From assembly GCF_004361855.1 (NCBI RefSeq), contig NZ_SNWQ01000014.1, positions 62,001-126,000 of the forward strand: a stretch of DNA of 64,000 nt, given 5' to 3'. The translations under genes and the position numbers were made by a program. The first letter of the stretch is position 1; every line of letters starts with the position of its first letter. Below are positions 55,988-64,000 of the stretch, in pieces. Source of the DNA: Kribbella caucasensis (GTDB lineage Bacteria; Actinomycetota; Actinomycetes; Propionibacteriales; Kribbellaceae). The notes beneath the pieces were generated by a model. That model did no database searches and was not told the origin of the DNA. It was given only the letters and a program-made list of their open reading frames with translations.

Positions 55988-57685
55988 TCAGTTCGCCTGC
56001 TTGAGGCCGATCTGGGTCAGGTCGGGGTAACCACCGGTGTTCGGGTCGGCCACGGCGTTGGCGATGTTGGAGCCGACGACGTACACGTTGAGGTCCTGAA
56101 CGGTCGGCACCAGCGGGGCCGTCTTCATGATCTCGACGTAGAGGTCGGACAGGCCGGTCTCCACCTTCTGCTTGTCGGTCTCCTTCGCCAACTCCGCCAT
56201 CTTGTCCCAACCGGCCTGGCCACGACCGTAGTTGTTCTGCGCGGCCTTGTTCGGAGCGGTCGTGTCCGGTCCGAGCACGGACGGAACGATCGTCGTCAGG
56301 CTCGCCCAGTCGTAGCACCACCCGGCGGTGATCAGGTCGGTAGCCGCGGAGTCCTGCTGCTGGGTCGAGTAGTAGTTGTCGCCCGGGATCTTGCGGATGT
56401 CGACGTTGACGCCGATGGCCTTCCAGGACGCCTGCGCGGCCTCGGCGGCCTTGACCGCCAGACCCGTGTCAGCGGTGCCGAGGACGAGCTTCTCGCCCTT
56501 GTAGCCGGCCTCTGTAAGCAACGCCTTGGCCTTGGTCTGGTCGCCCTCCGGCGGAGCCTTGAAGGTCTCCTCCGCCTTGTAGCCCTCCATGTCCTGCGGA
56601 ATGATCGAGTCGACCACCGCCGCGAGCCGCTCGCCACCACGGCCATCGCGGTAGAGGGTCCGGTCCAGACCGTAGTACAGCGCCTCGCGCAGCTTCTGAT
56701 TCTTCAGCAACGGCTTCTGCTGGTTGAACGCGATGTACCGGCGGCAGATGTCGGTGCCCTCGACCACGCGGTCCTTGACGTTCGCCTGGTTCGTCTTGGC
56801 GATGTTCTCCGGCTGCACCGGCGAAAAGCTCAACGAGCTCTTGTCGGCCGCGCCGTCGGCGAACAGCCGCTGGTCGACGGTCGCCTCGGCGTCACCGAAC
56901 TTGAAGATGAACTTGTCCGGCAGGGCTGTGCGCAGCGGGTCCGTCTTCTGGTCCCACTGGTCGTTGCGGACCAGCACCAGCTGCTTCTTGCGGGTGTAGG
57001 ACTCGATCTTGTACGGGCCGGTGGAGACCGGGTGGTTGTCGTACTGGGTCTTGGTGTCCTTGGCCTGCGGAACCGGCGAGAAGACCTTCATGCTCGCTGT
57101 GCCGTCGAAGGACGAGACCGGGCGGTTCAGCTTGAAGATGATCGTCTTGTCGTCCGGCACCTCGATCGCGGTGCAGCCCTTGCCGCCGTTGTTGCCGGCC
57201 ACGTACGGGCCCTTGTAGCCGGGGCAGTCGAGGTACTCGTGGGCGTACGGCGCACCCTCGGCCATGTCGGCGGAGAACGAGCGCTCGGCGTTGTACTTGA
57301 TGTCGGCCGCCTTGACCGGCGTGCCGTCCTCGTACTTGATCCCGTCCTTCAGCTTGAAGGTCCAGGTCTTGAAGTCCGGGCTGGATTCGTAGCTCTCGGC
57401 GAGGTCCTTCTCCAGCACGATCTTCTTCGCCTTGGCGTCGTAGCGGTAGTCCGTCAGCGACCGGCCGATCAGCTTGCCGATCATCTGGGAGTCGGTGACG
57501 AAGTTCCGCGCCGGGTCGAGGTGCTCGACGTCGGTGACGTGATAAACGGTGACGGTGCCCCCCTTGGCGCCGGCCGTGGCCTGGGTCGTCGGCGTACCGG
57601 TTTCGTCCCCGCCGCATGCGGTCGCCGTCAGTGCCAGTGCGACACCTACGGCAATCGCCGGTCCGACTCGTTTGGCATGTTTCAT
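55988..57685 (-). CDS. ABC transporter substrate-binding lipoprotein (family 5, peptide)
   Basis: This 565-residue binding protein has a signal peptide and lipobox (AVGVALALTATACGG). The family-5 landmarks are DVEHLDPARNFVTDSQMIGK near the N-terminus, LKDGIKYEDGTPVKAADIKY, STGPYKIESYTRKKQLVLVR and LREALYYGLDRTLYRDG. It belongs to oligopeptide/dipeptide uptake systems. It is downstream of the permease and ATPase genes, separated from oppF by 185 bases with its own ribosome-binding site AAGGAA, so separate or boosted expression is likely. Confidence 0.92.
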   Translation of the reverse strand: MKHAKRVGPAIAVGVALALTATACGGDETGTPTTQATAGAKGGTVTVYHVTDVEHLDPARNFVTDSQMIGKLIGRSLTDYRYDAKAKKIVLEKDLAESYESSPDFKTWTFKLKDGIKYEDGTPVKAADIKYNAERSFSADMAEGAPYAHEYLDCPGYKGPYVAGNNGGKGCTAIEVPDDKTIIFKLNRPVSSFDGTASMKVFSPVPQAKDTKTQYDNHPVSTGPYKIESYTRKKQLVLVRNDQWDQKTDPLRTALPDKFIFKFGDAEATVDQRLFADGAADKSSLSFSPVQPENIAKTNQANVKDRVVEGTDICRRYIAFNQQKPLLKNQKLREALYYGLDRTLYRDGRGGERLAAVVDSIIPQDMEGYKAEETFKAPPEGDQTKAKALLTEAGYKGEKLVLGTADTGLAVKAAEAAQASWKAIGVNVDIRKIPGDNYYSTQQQDSAATDLITAGWCYDWASLTTIVPSVLGPDTTAPNKAAQNNYGRGQAGWDKMAELAKETDKQKVETGLSDLYVEIMKTAPLVPTVQDLNVYVVGSNIANAVADPNTGGYPDLTQIGLKQAN

Positions 57686-57870
57686 AGCCAGTGTTCCTTC
57701 CTTGTCATGACGTTCAACGCCGGGTCACGGCGGCCTGAGAAAACCATCTCCGTCATTTCGCGGTCATCAATTCACAGATTCATAAGGGGCGCAACGCAGG
57801 TAGGCCCCCTTGATCGGATCGTGACCGCTTCAATGCCATCGCTAGATAATGAGGCTACTTTCGGTAATGG

Positions 57871-58911
57871 TCAGATCACATCCCGTTCCTCAGGAAAATG
57901 GCAGGCCGCTAGGTGGCCCGGAGCGCCGATCTGGAGCAGCGGCGGCTCCTGTGCGGCACAAATGTCCTGGGCCTTCCAGCACCGGGTCCTGAACCGGCAG
58001 CCGGACGGTGGGTTGAGTGGGCTCGGCACGTCGCCGGTGAGCCGGATCCGCTCCCGGTTTGCTGTCGCGTCAGGATCAGCCTCCGGGACGGCCGACAGCA
58101 GCGCGTGCGTGTACGGGTGCCGGGCGTGGTTGTAGAGCTCGTCTCGGTCCGCGGTCTCGACCACCTTGCCCAGGTACATCACCGCCACCCGGTCGGAGAT
58201 GTGCCGGATCACCGACAGGTCGTGGGCGATGAACAGGTAGGCCAGCTCGAAGTCATCCTGCAGGTCCTCCAGCAGATTCACGATCTGCGCCTGGATGGAG
58301 ACGTCGAGCGCCGACACCGGCTCGTCGCAGACGATCAGCTTCGGCCGCAGCGCGAGTGCCCGTGCGACACCGATCCGCTGCCGCTGACCGCCGGAGAACT
58401 CGTGCGGGTAGCGGTTGTAGTGCTCGGGGTTCAGCCCGACCCGTTCCATCAGCGCCTGGACGGCCTTCTTCGTGCCGTCCTCGGTCTTCACCTTCTGGAT
58501 GTCGAACGGGGCGCCGATGATGGTGCCGACCGTCTGCCGCGGGTTCAGCGACGAGAACGGGTCCTGGAAGATCATCTGGATCTCCCGCCGGATCGGCCGC
58601 ATCTTGGCCCGGTTCAGGTGGGTGATGTCCGTGCCCTCGAACCGGATGGTGCCCCCGGTCGGCTCGTCCAGCCTGGTCACCAGCCGGCCCGTGGTGGTCT
58701 TGCCGCAGCCCGACTCCCCGACCACGCCCAGGGTCTCGCCGGTGCGGATGGACAGGTCGATCCCGTCGACCGCCTTCACCGCCCCGGTCTGCTTCTGGAA
58801 GATGATCCCCCGGGTGACCGGGAAGTAGCGCTGCAGGCCCTCGACCTCGAGCAGCACCTCTCCCTTCGCCGTCTTCCCGGGCGCTTGTTCCACCGACGTC
58901 GACGTACTCAC
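57871..58911 (-). CDS. oligopeptide ABC transporter ATP-binding protein (OppF type)
   Basis: This 346-residue ATPase has Walker A GESGCGKTTTGR, signature FSGGQRQRIGVARAL and Walker B LIVCDEPVSALD, followed by IAHDLSVIRHISDRV (switch His). The C-terminal oligopeptide-transporter extension has cysteines GCRFRTRCWKAQDIC, which may hold an iron-sulphur cluster as in related Dpp ATPases. AAGGAG precedes the GTG start. It pairs with the OppD-type protein 19 bases upstream. Confidence 0.93.
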   Translation of the reverse strand: MSTSTSVEQAPGKTAKGEVLLEVEGLQRYFPVTRGIIFQKQTGAVKAVDGIDLSIRTGETLGVVGESGCGKTTTGRLVTRLDEPTGGTIRFEGTDITHLNRAKMRPIRREIQMIFQDPFSSLNPRQTVGTIIGAPFDIQKVKTEDGTKKAVQALMERVGLNPEHYNRYPHEFSGGQRQRIGVARALALRPKLIVCDEPVSALDVSIQAQIVNLLEDLQDDFELAYLFIAHDLSVIRHISDRVAVMYLGKVVETADRDELYNHARHPYTHALLSAVPEADPDATANRERIRLTGDVPSPLNPPSGCRFRTRCWKAQDICAAQEPPLLQIGAPGHLAACHFPEERDVI

Positions 58912-58930
58912 GTCTGCTCCTTGTCCGCGA

Positions 58931-60001
58931 TCACAGGCTCGGCTTGATCTGCTCGGTGAACAGCCGTTCGCGCTGCAGGTGGTCGATGTGGCAACGCACC
59001 CGGTGTCCCCCCGTGTCCACCTGCAACAGCTCGGGCAGCTCGCTGACGCAGGAGTGGCCTTCGACGTGCTCCTGGTAGTCGCAGCGAGGCTGGAACGGGC
59101 AGCCCTTGGGCAGGTTGATCAGCGACGGAGGGGTGCCCCGGATCGACTTGAGCCGGTGGTCGCCGCCGCGATTCACCCGCGGGATCGAACCGAGCAGCCC
59201 CCAGGTGTACGGCATCTCCGGCCGGTAGAAGATGTCCCGGACGTTGCCTTGTTCAACCACCCGGCCGCCGTACATCACCACCACGTCCTGGGTCATCTGG
59301 GCGACCACGCCGAGATCGTGGGTGATGATGACGATCGCGGAGTTGAACTCCTTCTGCAGATCCATCATCAGGTCCAGGATCTGCGCCTGCACGGTGACGT
59401 CGAGCGCGGTGGTCGGCTCGTCGGCGATCAGCAGCGCCGGGTCGCACATCAGCGCCATCGCGATCATCGCGCGCTGCCGCATCCCGCCGGAGAACTGGTG
59501 CGGGTAGTCGTCGAAGCGCTTGTTCGGGGCCGGGATGCCGACCCGGTCGAGCAGGTCGATCGCGCGCCTCTTCGCCACCGCCTTGGACACGCTGTTGTGC
59601 ACCAGGTAGGCCTCGGTGAGCTGGTCACCGACCCGGTAGAACGGGTGCATCGCGGACAGCGGGTCCTGGAAGATCATCGCCACCTGCTGGCCCCGCAACC
59701 GGCGGATCTCGGCCACCGACATCGACACCAGTTCGGCGCCATCCAGCCAGATCTCGCCGCCCACCTTGGCCCGGCTGCCTTTGTGCAGGCCCATGATGGC
59801 AAGGCTGGACACGCTCTTGCCGGAACCGGACTCGCCGACGATGCCAAGGGTCTTGCCGCGCTCCAGGGTGAAGCTGAGGCCGTTCACCGCCTTCACCAGA
59901 CCGTCGTCGGTCGGGAAGTGCACCTGCAGGTCCTTGAGCTCCAGGAACGGCCGGCCGGTCTCCCGCGCAGGCGTCGCCGCTGTTGCCACTGACTCGGTCA
60001 T
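58931..60001 (-). CDS. oligopeptide ABC transporter ATP-binding protein (OppD type)
   Basis: This 356-residue ATPase has Walker A GESGSGKSVSSLA, signature FSGGMRQRAMIAMAL, Walker B LLIADEPTTALDV and the switch region ITHDLGVVAQMTQDV. The C-terminal extension carries GCPFQPRCDYQEHVEGHSC, the cysteine motif of this family. GAGGAG lies just upstream of the ATG. Together with OppF it forms the nucleotide-binding heterodimer for the two permeases encoded upstream. Confidence 0.93.
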   Translation of the reverse strand: MTESVATAATPARETGRPFLELKDLQVHFPTDDGLVKAVNGLSFTLERGKTLGIVGESGSGKSVSSLAIMGLHKGSRAKVGGEIWLDGAELVSMSVAEIRRLRGQQVAMIFQDPLSAMHPFYRVGDQLTEAYLVHNSVSKAVAKRRAIDLLDRVGIPAPNKRFDDYPHQFSGGMRQRAMIAMALMCDPALLIADEPTTALDVTVQAQILDLMMDLQKEFNSAIVIITHDLGVVAQMTQDVVVMYGGRVVEQGNVRDIFYRPEMPYTWGLLGSIPRVNRGGDHRLKSIRGTPPSLINLPKGCPFQPRCDYQEHVEGHSCVSELPELLQVDTGGHRVRCHIDHLQRERLFTEQIKPSL

Positions 60002-60017
60002 TGGTCTCCTCGTCGGG

Positions 60018-61022
60018 TCAGGACAGCCGCACGCGCGGGTCGATGAAGGCGTACAGGACGTCGACGACGATGTTCGCGACGACGACGAAGATCGCCGCGA
60101 AGAGCACCACGCCCATGATCGCCGGCAGGTCGTTGCCGAGCACCGAGTCGATCGCTAACTTGCCCAGCCCGGTGATGCTGAAGATCTGTTCGGTGATCAC
60201 CGCGCCGCCGAGCAGGCCGCCCAGGTCGAGGCCGAAGATGGTCACGATCGGCGTCAGCGCGGACCGCAGCCCGTGCTTGAACACCACGGTCCGCTCACTG
60301 AGGCCCTTGGCCCGGGCGGTCCGGATGTAGTCCTCGTTCATCGTGTCGATCATGTTGGCCCGGGTGAGCCGGGTGTAGAGCGCCGCGAACACCAGCGCCA
60401 ACGTGATCCACGGCAGGATGTAGAACTGCAGCCACTTCACCGGCCCCACCGTGAACAGGGCGGCATTGGCGGTGTCCGGGAACGGAATCCATTGCAGCTT
60501 CACGATGAAGAGGAACAACAGCAGATAGCCGAACACGATGGTCGGGAAGGACACGCCGAACAGGGCGATTCCGACGCTCAGCTTGTCGATCAGCTTGCCC
60601 TTGCGTAATGCCGCGATCAACCCGAGCATGACGCCGAAGAACAACCACAGCACCGCCGCGCCGGTGGCCAGCCACAGCGTCGCCGGGAACGCGTCGGAGA
60701 TCGAGTCCCAGACCGGGATGCCGTTCTGGTACGACTCGCCGAAGCAGGGCCACGGGCACTCCCGCTCACTGCCCTCGGAGCCGATCGTACGGCCGCCCGG
60801 GCTGAGCAGGCCCTGCATGTACGTGCCGTACTGCACGATCAGCGGGTCGTCGAACCCATATGTCGCGTTGACCTGCGCGACGGTTTCGGTGTTGCAGTCC
60901 TTGCCGCAGATCAGCAACGCCGGGTTCGCCGGGGTGGCCCAGAACAGGAAGAACGTGATGGCGCTGATCACCAAGAGGATGACCACGGTCTGCAGCAGGC
61001 GGCGGATCAGATAGCGGCCCAT
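60018..61022 (-). CDS. oligopeptide ABC transporter permease (OppB type)
   Basis: This 334-residue permease has the conserved N-terminal MGRYLIRRLLQTVVILLVIS and six membrane helices. The EAA-like loop is near MIDTMNEDYIRTARAKGLSE, a hallmark of OppB/DppB proteins. The first extracytoplasmic loop contains two cysteines (LLICGKDC) and another pair (RECPWPCF), which could form disulphides outside the membrane. It starts 3 bases after the OppC stop, so the genes are coupled. Confidence 0.92.
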   Translation of the reverse strand: MGRYLIRRLLQTVVILLVISAITFFLFWATPANPALLICGKDCNTETVAQVNATYGFDDPLIVQYGTYMQGLLSPGGRTIGSEGSERECPWPCFGESYQNGIPVWDSISDAFPATLWLATGAAVLWLFFGVMLGLIAALRKGKLIDKLSVGIALFGVSFPTIVFGYLLLFLFIVKLQWIPFPDTANAALFTVGPVKWLQFYILPWITLALVFAALYTRLTRANMIDTMNEDYIRTARAKGLSERTVVFKHGLRSALTPIVTIFGLDLGGLLGGAVITEQIFSITGLGKLAIDSVLGNDLPAIMGVVLFAAIFVVVANIVVDVLYAFIDPRVRLS

Positions 61023-61025
61023 GCG

Positions 61026-62072
61026 TCAGCCCCTTCCGGCTCGCGGGTCGAGGGCGTCGCGGACGGAGTCGCCGAGCAGGTTGAAGGCGAGCACCGTGAT
61101 GAACAACGCCAACCCGGGGAAAAACAGGTAGAGCGGGTTGCTCTCGATCCAGTCCGAGGCGTCGGCGATCATCCGGCCCCACGACGAGGTGGGTTCCTTG
61201 ATGCCGACACCCAGGAACGACAACGCCGCCTCCGCGGTGATGTAACTCGGAATCAGCAGGGTGGTGTAGACCAGCAGCGTCGGCAACAGGTTCGGCAGGA
61301 TCTGCCGGAAGATCACGTAGCCCGGGCCGGCGCCGAGCGACCGGGCCGCCTCGACGAACTCGCGTTCGCGCAGCGACAGCGTCTGGCCGCGGACGATCCG
61401 GGCCAGGTAGGCCCAGCCGAAGAAGCCGAGCACGAACATCAGCACGCCCATCCGCAGCTTGTTGTCGTCGGGGATGCCGAACAGGTCCTGCCCGCGGTCG
61501 GCGATCACCGGCGTCAGGGCCATCACGAACAGCAGTGAGGGGAAGCTGAGCATGATGTCCATCAGCCGGCTGAGCAGGGTGTCCACCCAGCCGCGGAAGT
61601 AGCCCGACACCATCCCGACGACGGTGCCGATCACGATCGCGATGATGGTGCCGCCGAGCGCGACCAGCAGGGACACCCGGGTGCCGTAGACCAGCCGGGA
61701 GAACACGTCGCGGCCGTTCTGCGGCTCGACGCCGAGCCAGTGCTCGCTACTGGTCCCGCTGCCCCACAGGCCGCCGATCGGGATCCCGCCGTCGCGCGTG
61801 TTCAGCAGCGGCGACCCGTCGGCGTTGGTCTTGTTGAACTGATCCGGCGGGAAGCCGTTCAGCTTCACGATCAGCGGCGCGAAGACCGCCACCGCGATGA
61901 TCAGCAGGATGATGATCGCGCTCGCGATCGCGATCTTGTCCTTCTTCAGCCGCGCCCAGGCGATCTGCCCCAGCGACCGTCCCTCGATCTGCTTCGCCTC
62001 GGCGGTCTCGGCCAGATGATCAGCCGGCAGTCCGCCCTCTGGCGACTGGGCCTCTGTTACCCCCAGCGTCAT
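61026..62072 (-). CDS. oligopeptide ABC transporter permease (OppC type)
   Basis: This 348-residue permease has a long hydrophilic N-terminus (about 60 residues), then the first membrane helix IAIASAIIILLIIAVAVFAP, five more helices, and the EAA loop REFVEAARSLGAGPGYVIFR. The large first loop (residues about 80-140) is typical of OppC. It is the first gene of the transporter. ATG 62072 is chosen since the upstream in-frame extension to 62171 is not conserved. It lies 91 bases downstream of the Nudix gene on the same strand. Confidence 0.92.
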   Translation of the reverse strand: MTLGVTEAQSPEGGLPADHLAETAEAKQIEGRSLGQIAWARLKKDKIAIASAIIILLIIAVAVFAPLIVKLNGFPPDQFNKTNADGSPLLNTRDGGIPIGGLWGSGTSSEHWLGVEPQNGRDVFSRLVYGTRVSLLVALGGTIIAIVIGTVVGMVSGYFRGWVDTLLSRLMDIMLSFPSLLFVMALTPVIADRGQDLFGIPDDNKLRMGVLMFVLGFFGWAYLARIVRGQTLSLREREFVEAARSLGAGPGYVIFRQILPNLLPTLLVYTTLLIPSYITAEAALSFLGVGIKEPTSSWGRMIADASDWIESNPLYLFFPGLALFITVLAFNLLGDSVRDALDPRAGRG

Positions 62073-62163
62073 TGCTGTTCGCCCGTCCTTCCCGGTCGTT
62101 GCCCGGCAGCCCACCCCGCAACTGCAGAGTTGCCGGAACCCTACGTATCTCGAAGTATGGACG

Positions 62164-62589
62164 CTATGCACCGGGCCCGCTCGTATCGGAATCGTGACGG
62201 ATCAGATTGCCCATCAGCTTGGCCCGAAGGACCGGCAGAAAGGGACGATCGGCCGGCAACCAGCCCAGTTGGCCGAGTTCCGCGGGGCCGATCCAGCGCA
62301 CTTCAGCGTGCTCGTGCGGGACCGGGTCGCCCGCGATCAACTCAGCGAGATAGACCCGTAGCAGGTAGTGATCGCCGATCGGCGAATCGATGCCCAGCGG
62401 CTCGCCGACCTCGACCATTACGCCGAGTTCTTCCTCGAGCTCACGCGCGCCGGCCGCTCGCTCGGACTCCCCCGGCTCGACCTTCCCGCCGGGGAACTCC
62501 CAGCCGCCTTCCGGCCCGGGGCGCAGGGCAACCAGCACCCTGCCCTCCCGGATCATCGCGACCCCGACGACCACCTGCCTGTCAGTCAC
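62164..62589 (-). CDS. Nudix hydrolase, MutT-like (deoxy)nucleoside triphosphate pyrophosphohydrolase
   Basis: This 141-residue Nudix protein has the full Nudix box beginning GGKVEPGESERAAGARELEE and completed by ELGV, with the REUxEExGU glutamates present. The N-terminal VVVGVAMIREGRVLVALRP and HAEVRWIGPAELGQLGW match CTP/8-oxo-dGTP pyrophosphohydrolases. It probably sanitises the nucleotide pool. The start GTG 62589 faces the divergent gene at 62601 only 11 bases away, so promoters must overlap into the coding regions. There is no clear Shine-Dalgarno, so it is probably leaderless. Confidence 0.88.
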   Translation of the reverse strand: MTDRQVVVGVAMIREGRVLVALRPGPEGGWEFPGGKVEPGESERAAGARELEEELGVMVEVGEPLGIDSPIGDHYLLRVYLAELIAGDPVPHEHAEVRWIGPAELGQLGWLPADRPFLPVLRAKLMGNLIRHDSDTSGPGA

Positions 62590-62600
62590 GGAGATGCACT

Positions 62601-63266
62601 GTGCCAGAAACTGTCGGTGGCGGGGTTAAGAATGAGTGGGTGCCGCTGCAGAACAGGGTGTTGCCGACGCAGGAGATCGTGGCCGACGAGGGCCGTGGTC
62701 TGCTGATGGGCAATCGCGGCTCGCTGCACGGCGTGGACCGGCGGCTCGGCACCACCCGCTGGCGGTCGAAGGCGTGGATCTGCTGCCTGCTCGACTACAA
62801 GGGCGTCCGCCGCGATCCGATGCCGCCCGGCCGGTGGACCGCGTTGTTCTTCTTCGACGAGGCCGTCGCACTCGCCGCCGGTCATCGCCCCTGCGCGTAC
62901 TGCCGCCGTCGCGACTACCTCCGGTACGCCGGTGCGTGGGCCACCGGCCGCGATCTGCCCGAACGGCCCCGGGCAGCCACGATGGACGCGCAACTCCACC
63001 TCGAGCGGGTCGAACCACGCACCCGCCGGCAACGAACCACGATCGCCGAGCTCCACGAACTCCCTGACGGCGCGATGATCTCGTACGACGCCGTACCGGC
63101 CCTGGTCATCGACGGGAAAGTGTTGCGTTGGTCATGGAACGGGTACGCCGAACCGGTCGAGCCACCCGGCCACCGGCAGGTCGTAGTACTGACTCCACCG
63201 GCGAATCTCGTTGTACTGAAGGCGGGATACGCCCCATTACTCCACTCGTCGGCGGCCCGCAACTGA
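62601..63266 (+). CDS. conserved hypothetical protein with Cys-His motif
   Basis: This 221-residue protein is of unknown function. It contains LPTQEIVADEGRGLLMGNRG, RSKAWICCLL, and HRPCAYCRRRDYLRY, where a CxxC next to arginines and an upstream Cys pair suggest a metal or nucleic-acid site. The C-terminal half is beta-rich (GAMISYDAVPALVIDGKVLR). I recognise it as a widespread actinobacterial type but not a named family. GTG 62601 has GGAG 7 bases upstream; GTG 62640 is the alternative. It is divergent from the Nudix gene. Confidence 0.65.
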   Translation: MPETVGGGVKNEWVPLQNRVLPTQEIVADEGRGLLMGNRGSLHGVDRRLGTTRWRSKAWICCLLDYKGVRRDPMPPGRWTALFFFDEAVALAAGHRPCAYCRRRDYLRYAGAWATGRDLPERPRAATMDAQLHLERVEPRTRRQRTTIAELHELPDGAMISYDAVPALVIDGKVLRWSWNGYAEPVEPPGHRQVVVLTPPANLVVLKAGYAPLLHSSAARN

Positions 63267-63373
63267 GGGCAGCCTAACTAGAAACACGCCGTACCGAGGG
63301 GTCTTCCGTTGAGCGCCGCGCAAGGGCAAAGTGTGCCCATACTGACAGCGACAAAAAGACTACTGGAGTCGGC

Positions 63374-63667
63374 ATGGGCGACGGCAGCAGTTCCGTGGCG
63401 GCAGCGCAGCGCGCACTCGAAGCACTGCACGCGAGCGTCGGCAAACTCAGCCAGGAGTACGGTGACACCCTCGGCGTCCGCCGACTGGTGTCGGACGTGG
63501 CCAGGTTGAGCGACGACCTGGTCGAGCTCGGCCCACCCGACCCGCATCACAAACCCGGACCCGTTCCGGAGGAGCTCGAGGAGATTCCCGACGTGGAGTA
63601 TGACGCGTCCATGTGGACCGACGCGGAGCAAGAAGGCTTCGGCGCGCCTGATCGGCACGCGCCATGA
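63374..63667 (+). CDS. small conserved acidic protein of unknown function
   Basis: This 97-residue acidic protein has an N-terminal helical segment (VAAAQRALEALHASVGKLSQ), then GVRRLVSDVARLSDDLVELG. The C-terminus is Pro/Glu-rich and ends DVEYDASMWTDAEQEGF. It is probably a helical hairpin with a disordered tail. GGAG lies 6 bases before the ATG. Its stop overlaps the start of a 27-codon frame that in turn overlaps the membrane-protein gene at 63747, so it may be co-expressed with that gene. No function can be assigned. Confidence 0.7.
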   Translation: MGDGSSSVAAAQRALEALHASVGKLSQEYGDTLGVRRLVSDVARLSDDLVELGPPDPHHKPGPVPEELEEIPDVEYDASMWTDAEQEGFGAPDRHAP

Positions 63668-63747
63668 GCGAGGGCACCGAGCGAAAAATTAAACATAGCG
63701 GCTTCGTGCCAGCAGCAACGCCCGCAGCGAAGCGAGGACGTTGCTGA
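63664..63747 (+). CDS. possible 27-residue peptide linking two genes
   Basis: A 27-codon frame starts in ATGA overlap with the stop of the preceding gene (63664-63667) and ends in TGATG overlap with the next start (63745-63749). It reads MSEGTERKIKHSGF then VPAATPAAKRGRC. Seamless coupling on both sides suggests a translated leader. Its AT-rich early codons could equally be a promoter -10 region for the downstream gene. No Shine-Dalgarno is needed if it is coupled. The evidence is only positional. Confidence 0.3.
   Translation: MSEGTERKIKHSGFVPAATPAAKRGRC
63713..63746 (+). promoter_or_regulatory. hairpin covering the ribosome-binding site of the membrane-protein gene
   Basis: CAGCAACG (63713-63720) pairs with CGTTGCTG (63739-63746), whose last base touches the ATG at 63747. 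The loop holds GAGGA, the likely Shine-Dalgarno. Translation of the upstream 27-codon frame would open the stem, so this could control translation. Confidence 0.45.
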
Positions 63748-64000
63748 TGGCACTAGGAGTTGAGAGCACCGGTCGCGCTTCGATCGGGCAGAAGACACTG
63801 CGTACCGATCGCTGGTGGCTGGCGCCGCTGCGGATCGGGGTGATCCTGGGCTTCTTCGTCGTCTACGCGACGGTCCGGATCTTCATGAACAAGTGGTACT
63901 GGGTCGACGAGTTCCATTACCTCACCCCGCTGTACTCGCCCTGTGTGACGGAGTCCTGTGTGCCGGGCTCGAGCCACCTGGGTACGTGGTTCGGCGAGTT
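63747..64000 (+). CDS. membrane protein, partial (succinate dehydrogenase-associated type?)
   Basis: The first 84 codons of a gene that runs off the right edge. The sequence has LRTDRWWLAPLRIGV followed by a membrane helix ILGFFVVYATVRIF, then YWVDEFHYLTPLYSPCVTES, with two closely spaced cysteines (CVTESC). This pattern resembles the conserved membrane protein encoded with actinobacterial succinate dehydrogenase/fumarate reductase operons, but that is from memory. The genes that would prove it lie outside the window. The start is set by GAGGA upstream and coupling to the preceding frame. Confidence 0.55.
   Translation, partial: MALGVESTGRASIGQKTLRTDRWWLAPLRIGVILGFFVVYATVRIFMNKWYWVDEFHYLTPLYSPCVTESCVPGSSHLGTWFGE

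Overview
The window is high-GC, gene-dense chromosomal DNA from an actinomycete. Marker genes are mshB (mycothiol synthesis), a DUF3117 protein, a 7Fe ferredoxin fdxA, an actinobacterial glgA/glgM-glgC pair, a DUF222/HNH (13E12-type) gene and a mycothiol-dependent isomerase-fold gene. Many GTG starts and ATGA/TGATG overlaps are present. I infer a Kribbella-like member of the Propionibacteriales; the genus is inference. The order mshB, fdxA, dapD, dapE, LOG, DivIVA-domain gene, tag, DUF3117, glgA, glgC, O-methyltransferase follows, as I recall it, the Rv1170-Rv1220c order of Mycobacterium tuberculosis. The window is therefore a conserved core region with accessory blocks inserted.  Layout. 0-4.8 kb: biotinyl carrier protein, GNAT, a sugar SIS protein divergent from a DeoR regulator, O-methyltransferase, and a Fic protein behind a perfect palindromic operator/promoter. 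4.8-11.5 kb: a seven-gene, overlapping kynurenine-catabolic operon (kynureninase, kynurenine monooxygenase, aminomuconic semialdehyde dehydrogenase, RidA-type deaminase, 3-hydroxyanthranilate dioxygenase, ACMS decarboxylase, formamidase-like hydrolase) directly behind glgC. 11.5-16.7 kb: glgC, GNAT, glgA, pepA, DUF3117. 16.8-23.6 kb: PaaX regulator, enoyl-CoA hydratase, BBE-type flavoprotein plus DoxX, and a large LuxR/NB-ATPase regulator. 23.6-30.2 kb: a compact minus-strand run of VOC, dapE, LOG, DivIVA protein with a huge disordered tail, SRPBCC and tag. 30.2-34.1 kb: tandem-repeat-rich DNA, a DUF222/HNH protein and a CGNR protein. 34.9-43 kb: a carbohydrate uptake locus (secreted DUF4185 protein broken by a frameshift, ABC transporter, SIS isomerase, PfkB kinase, LacI repressor with visible operators). 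43-49.4 kb: a DUF3800 fragment, epimerase, phosphotransferase, dapD, secreted muralytic-type protein, fdxA, GNAT, PemK-like protein. 49.5-55.9 kb: VanW protein, flavin reductase, mshB, a small HTH protein and an XRE/NB-ARC/TPR regulator. 56-62 kb: an oligopeptide ABC transporter. 62-64 kb: Nudix hydrolase, two unknown genes and the start of a membrane protein.  The most striking observation is a roughly 169-bp, almost wholly palindromic element present twice. One copy (12860-13027) fills the glgC/GNAT divergent intergenic region. The other (21692-21860) lies inside the coding sequence of the LuxR/ATPase gene and adds exactly 55 codons without breaking the frame. The two copies differ by many compensatory changes in three stem segments while single-stranded parts are conserved, which argues for selection on a folded structure. 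The frame-preserving insertion resembles in principle the Rickettsia palindromic elements. A second, unrelated branched palindrome (42992-43087) sits between lacI and the DUF3800 fragment. No tRNA, rRNA, CRISPR array or intact transposase gene was seen.
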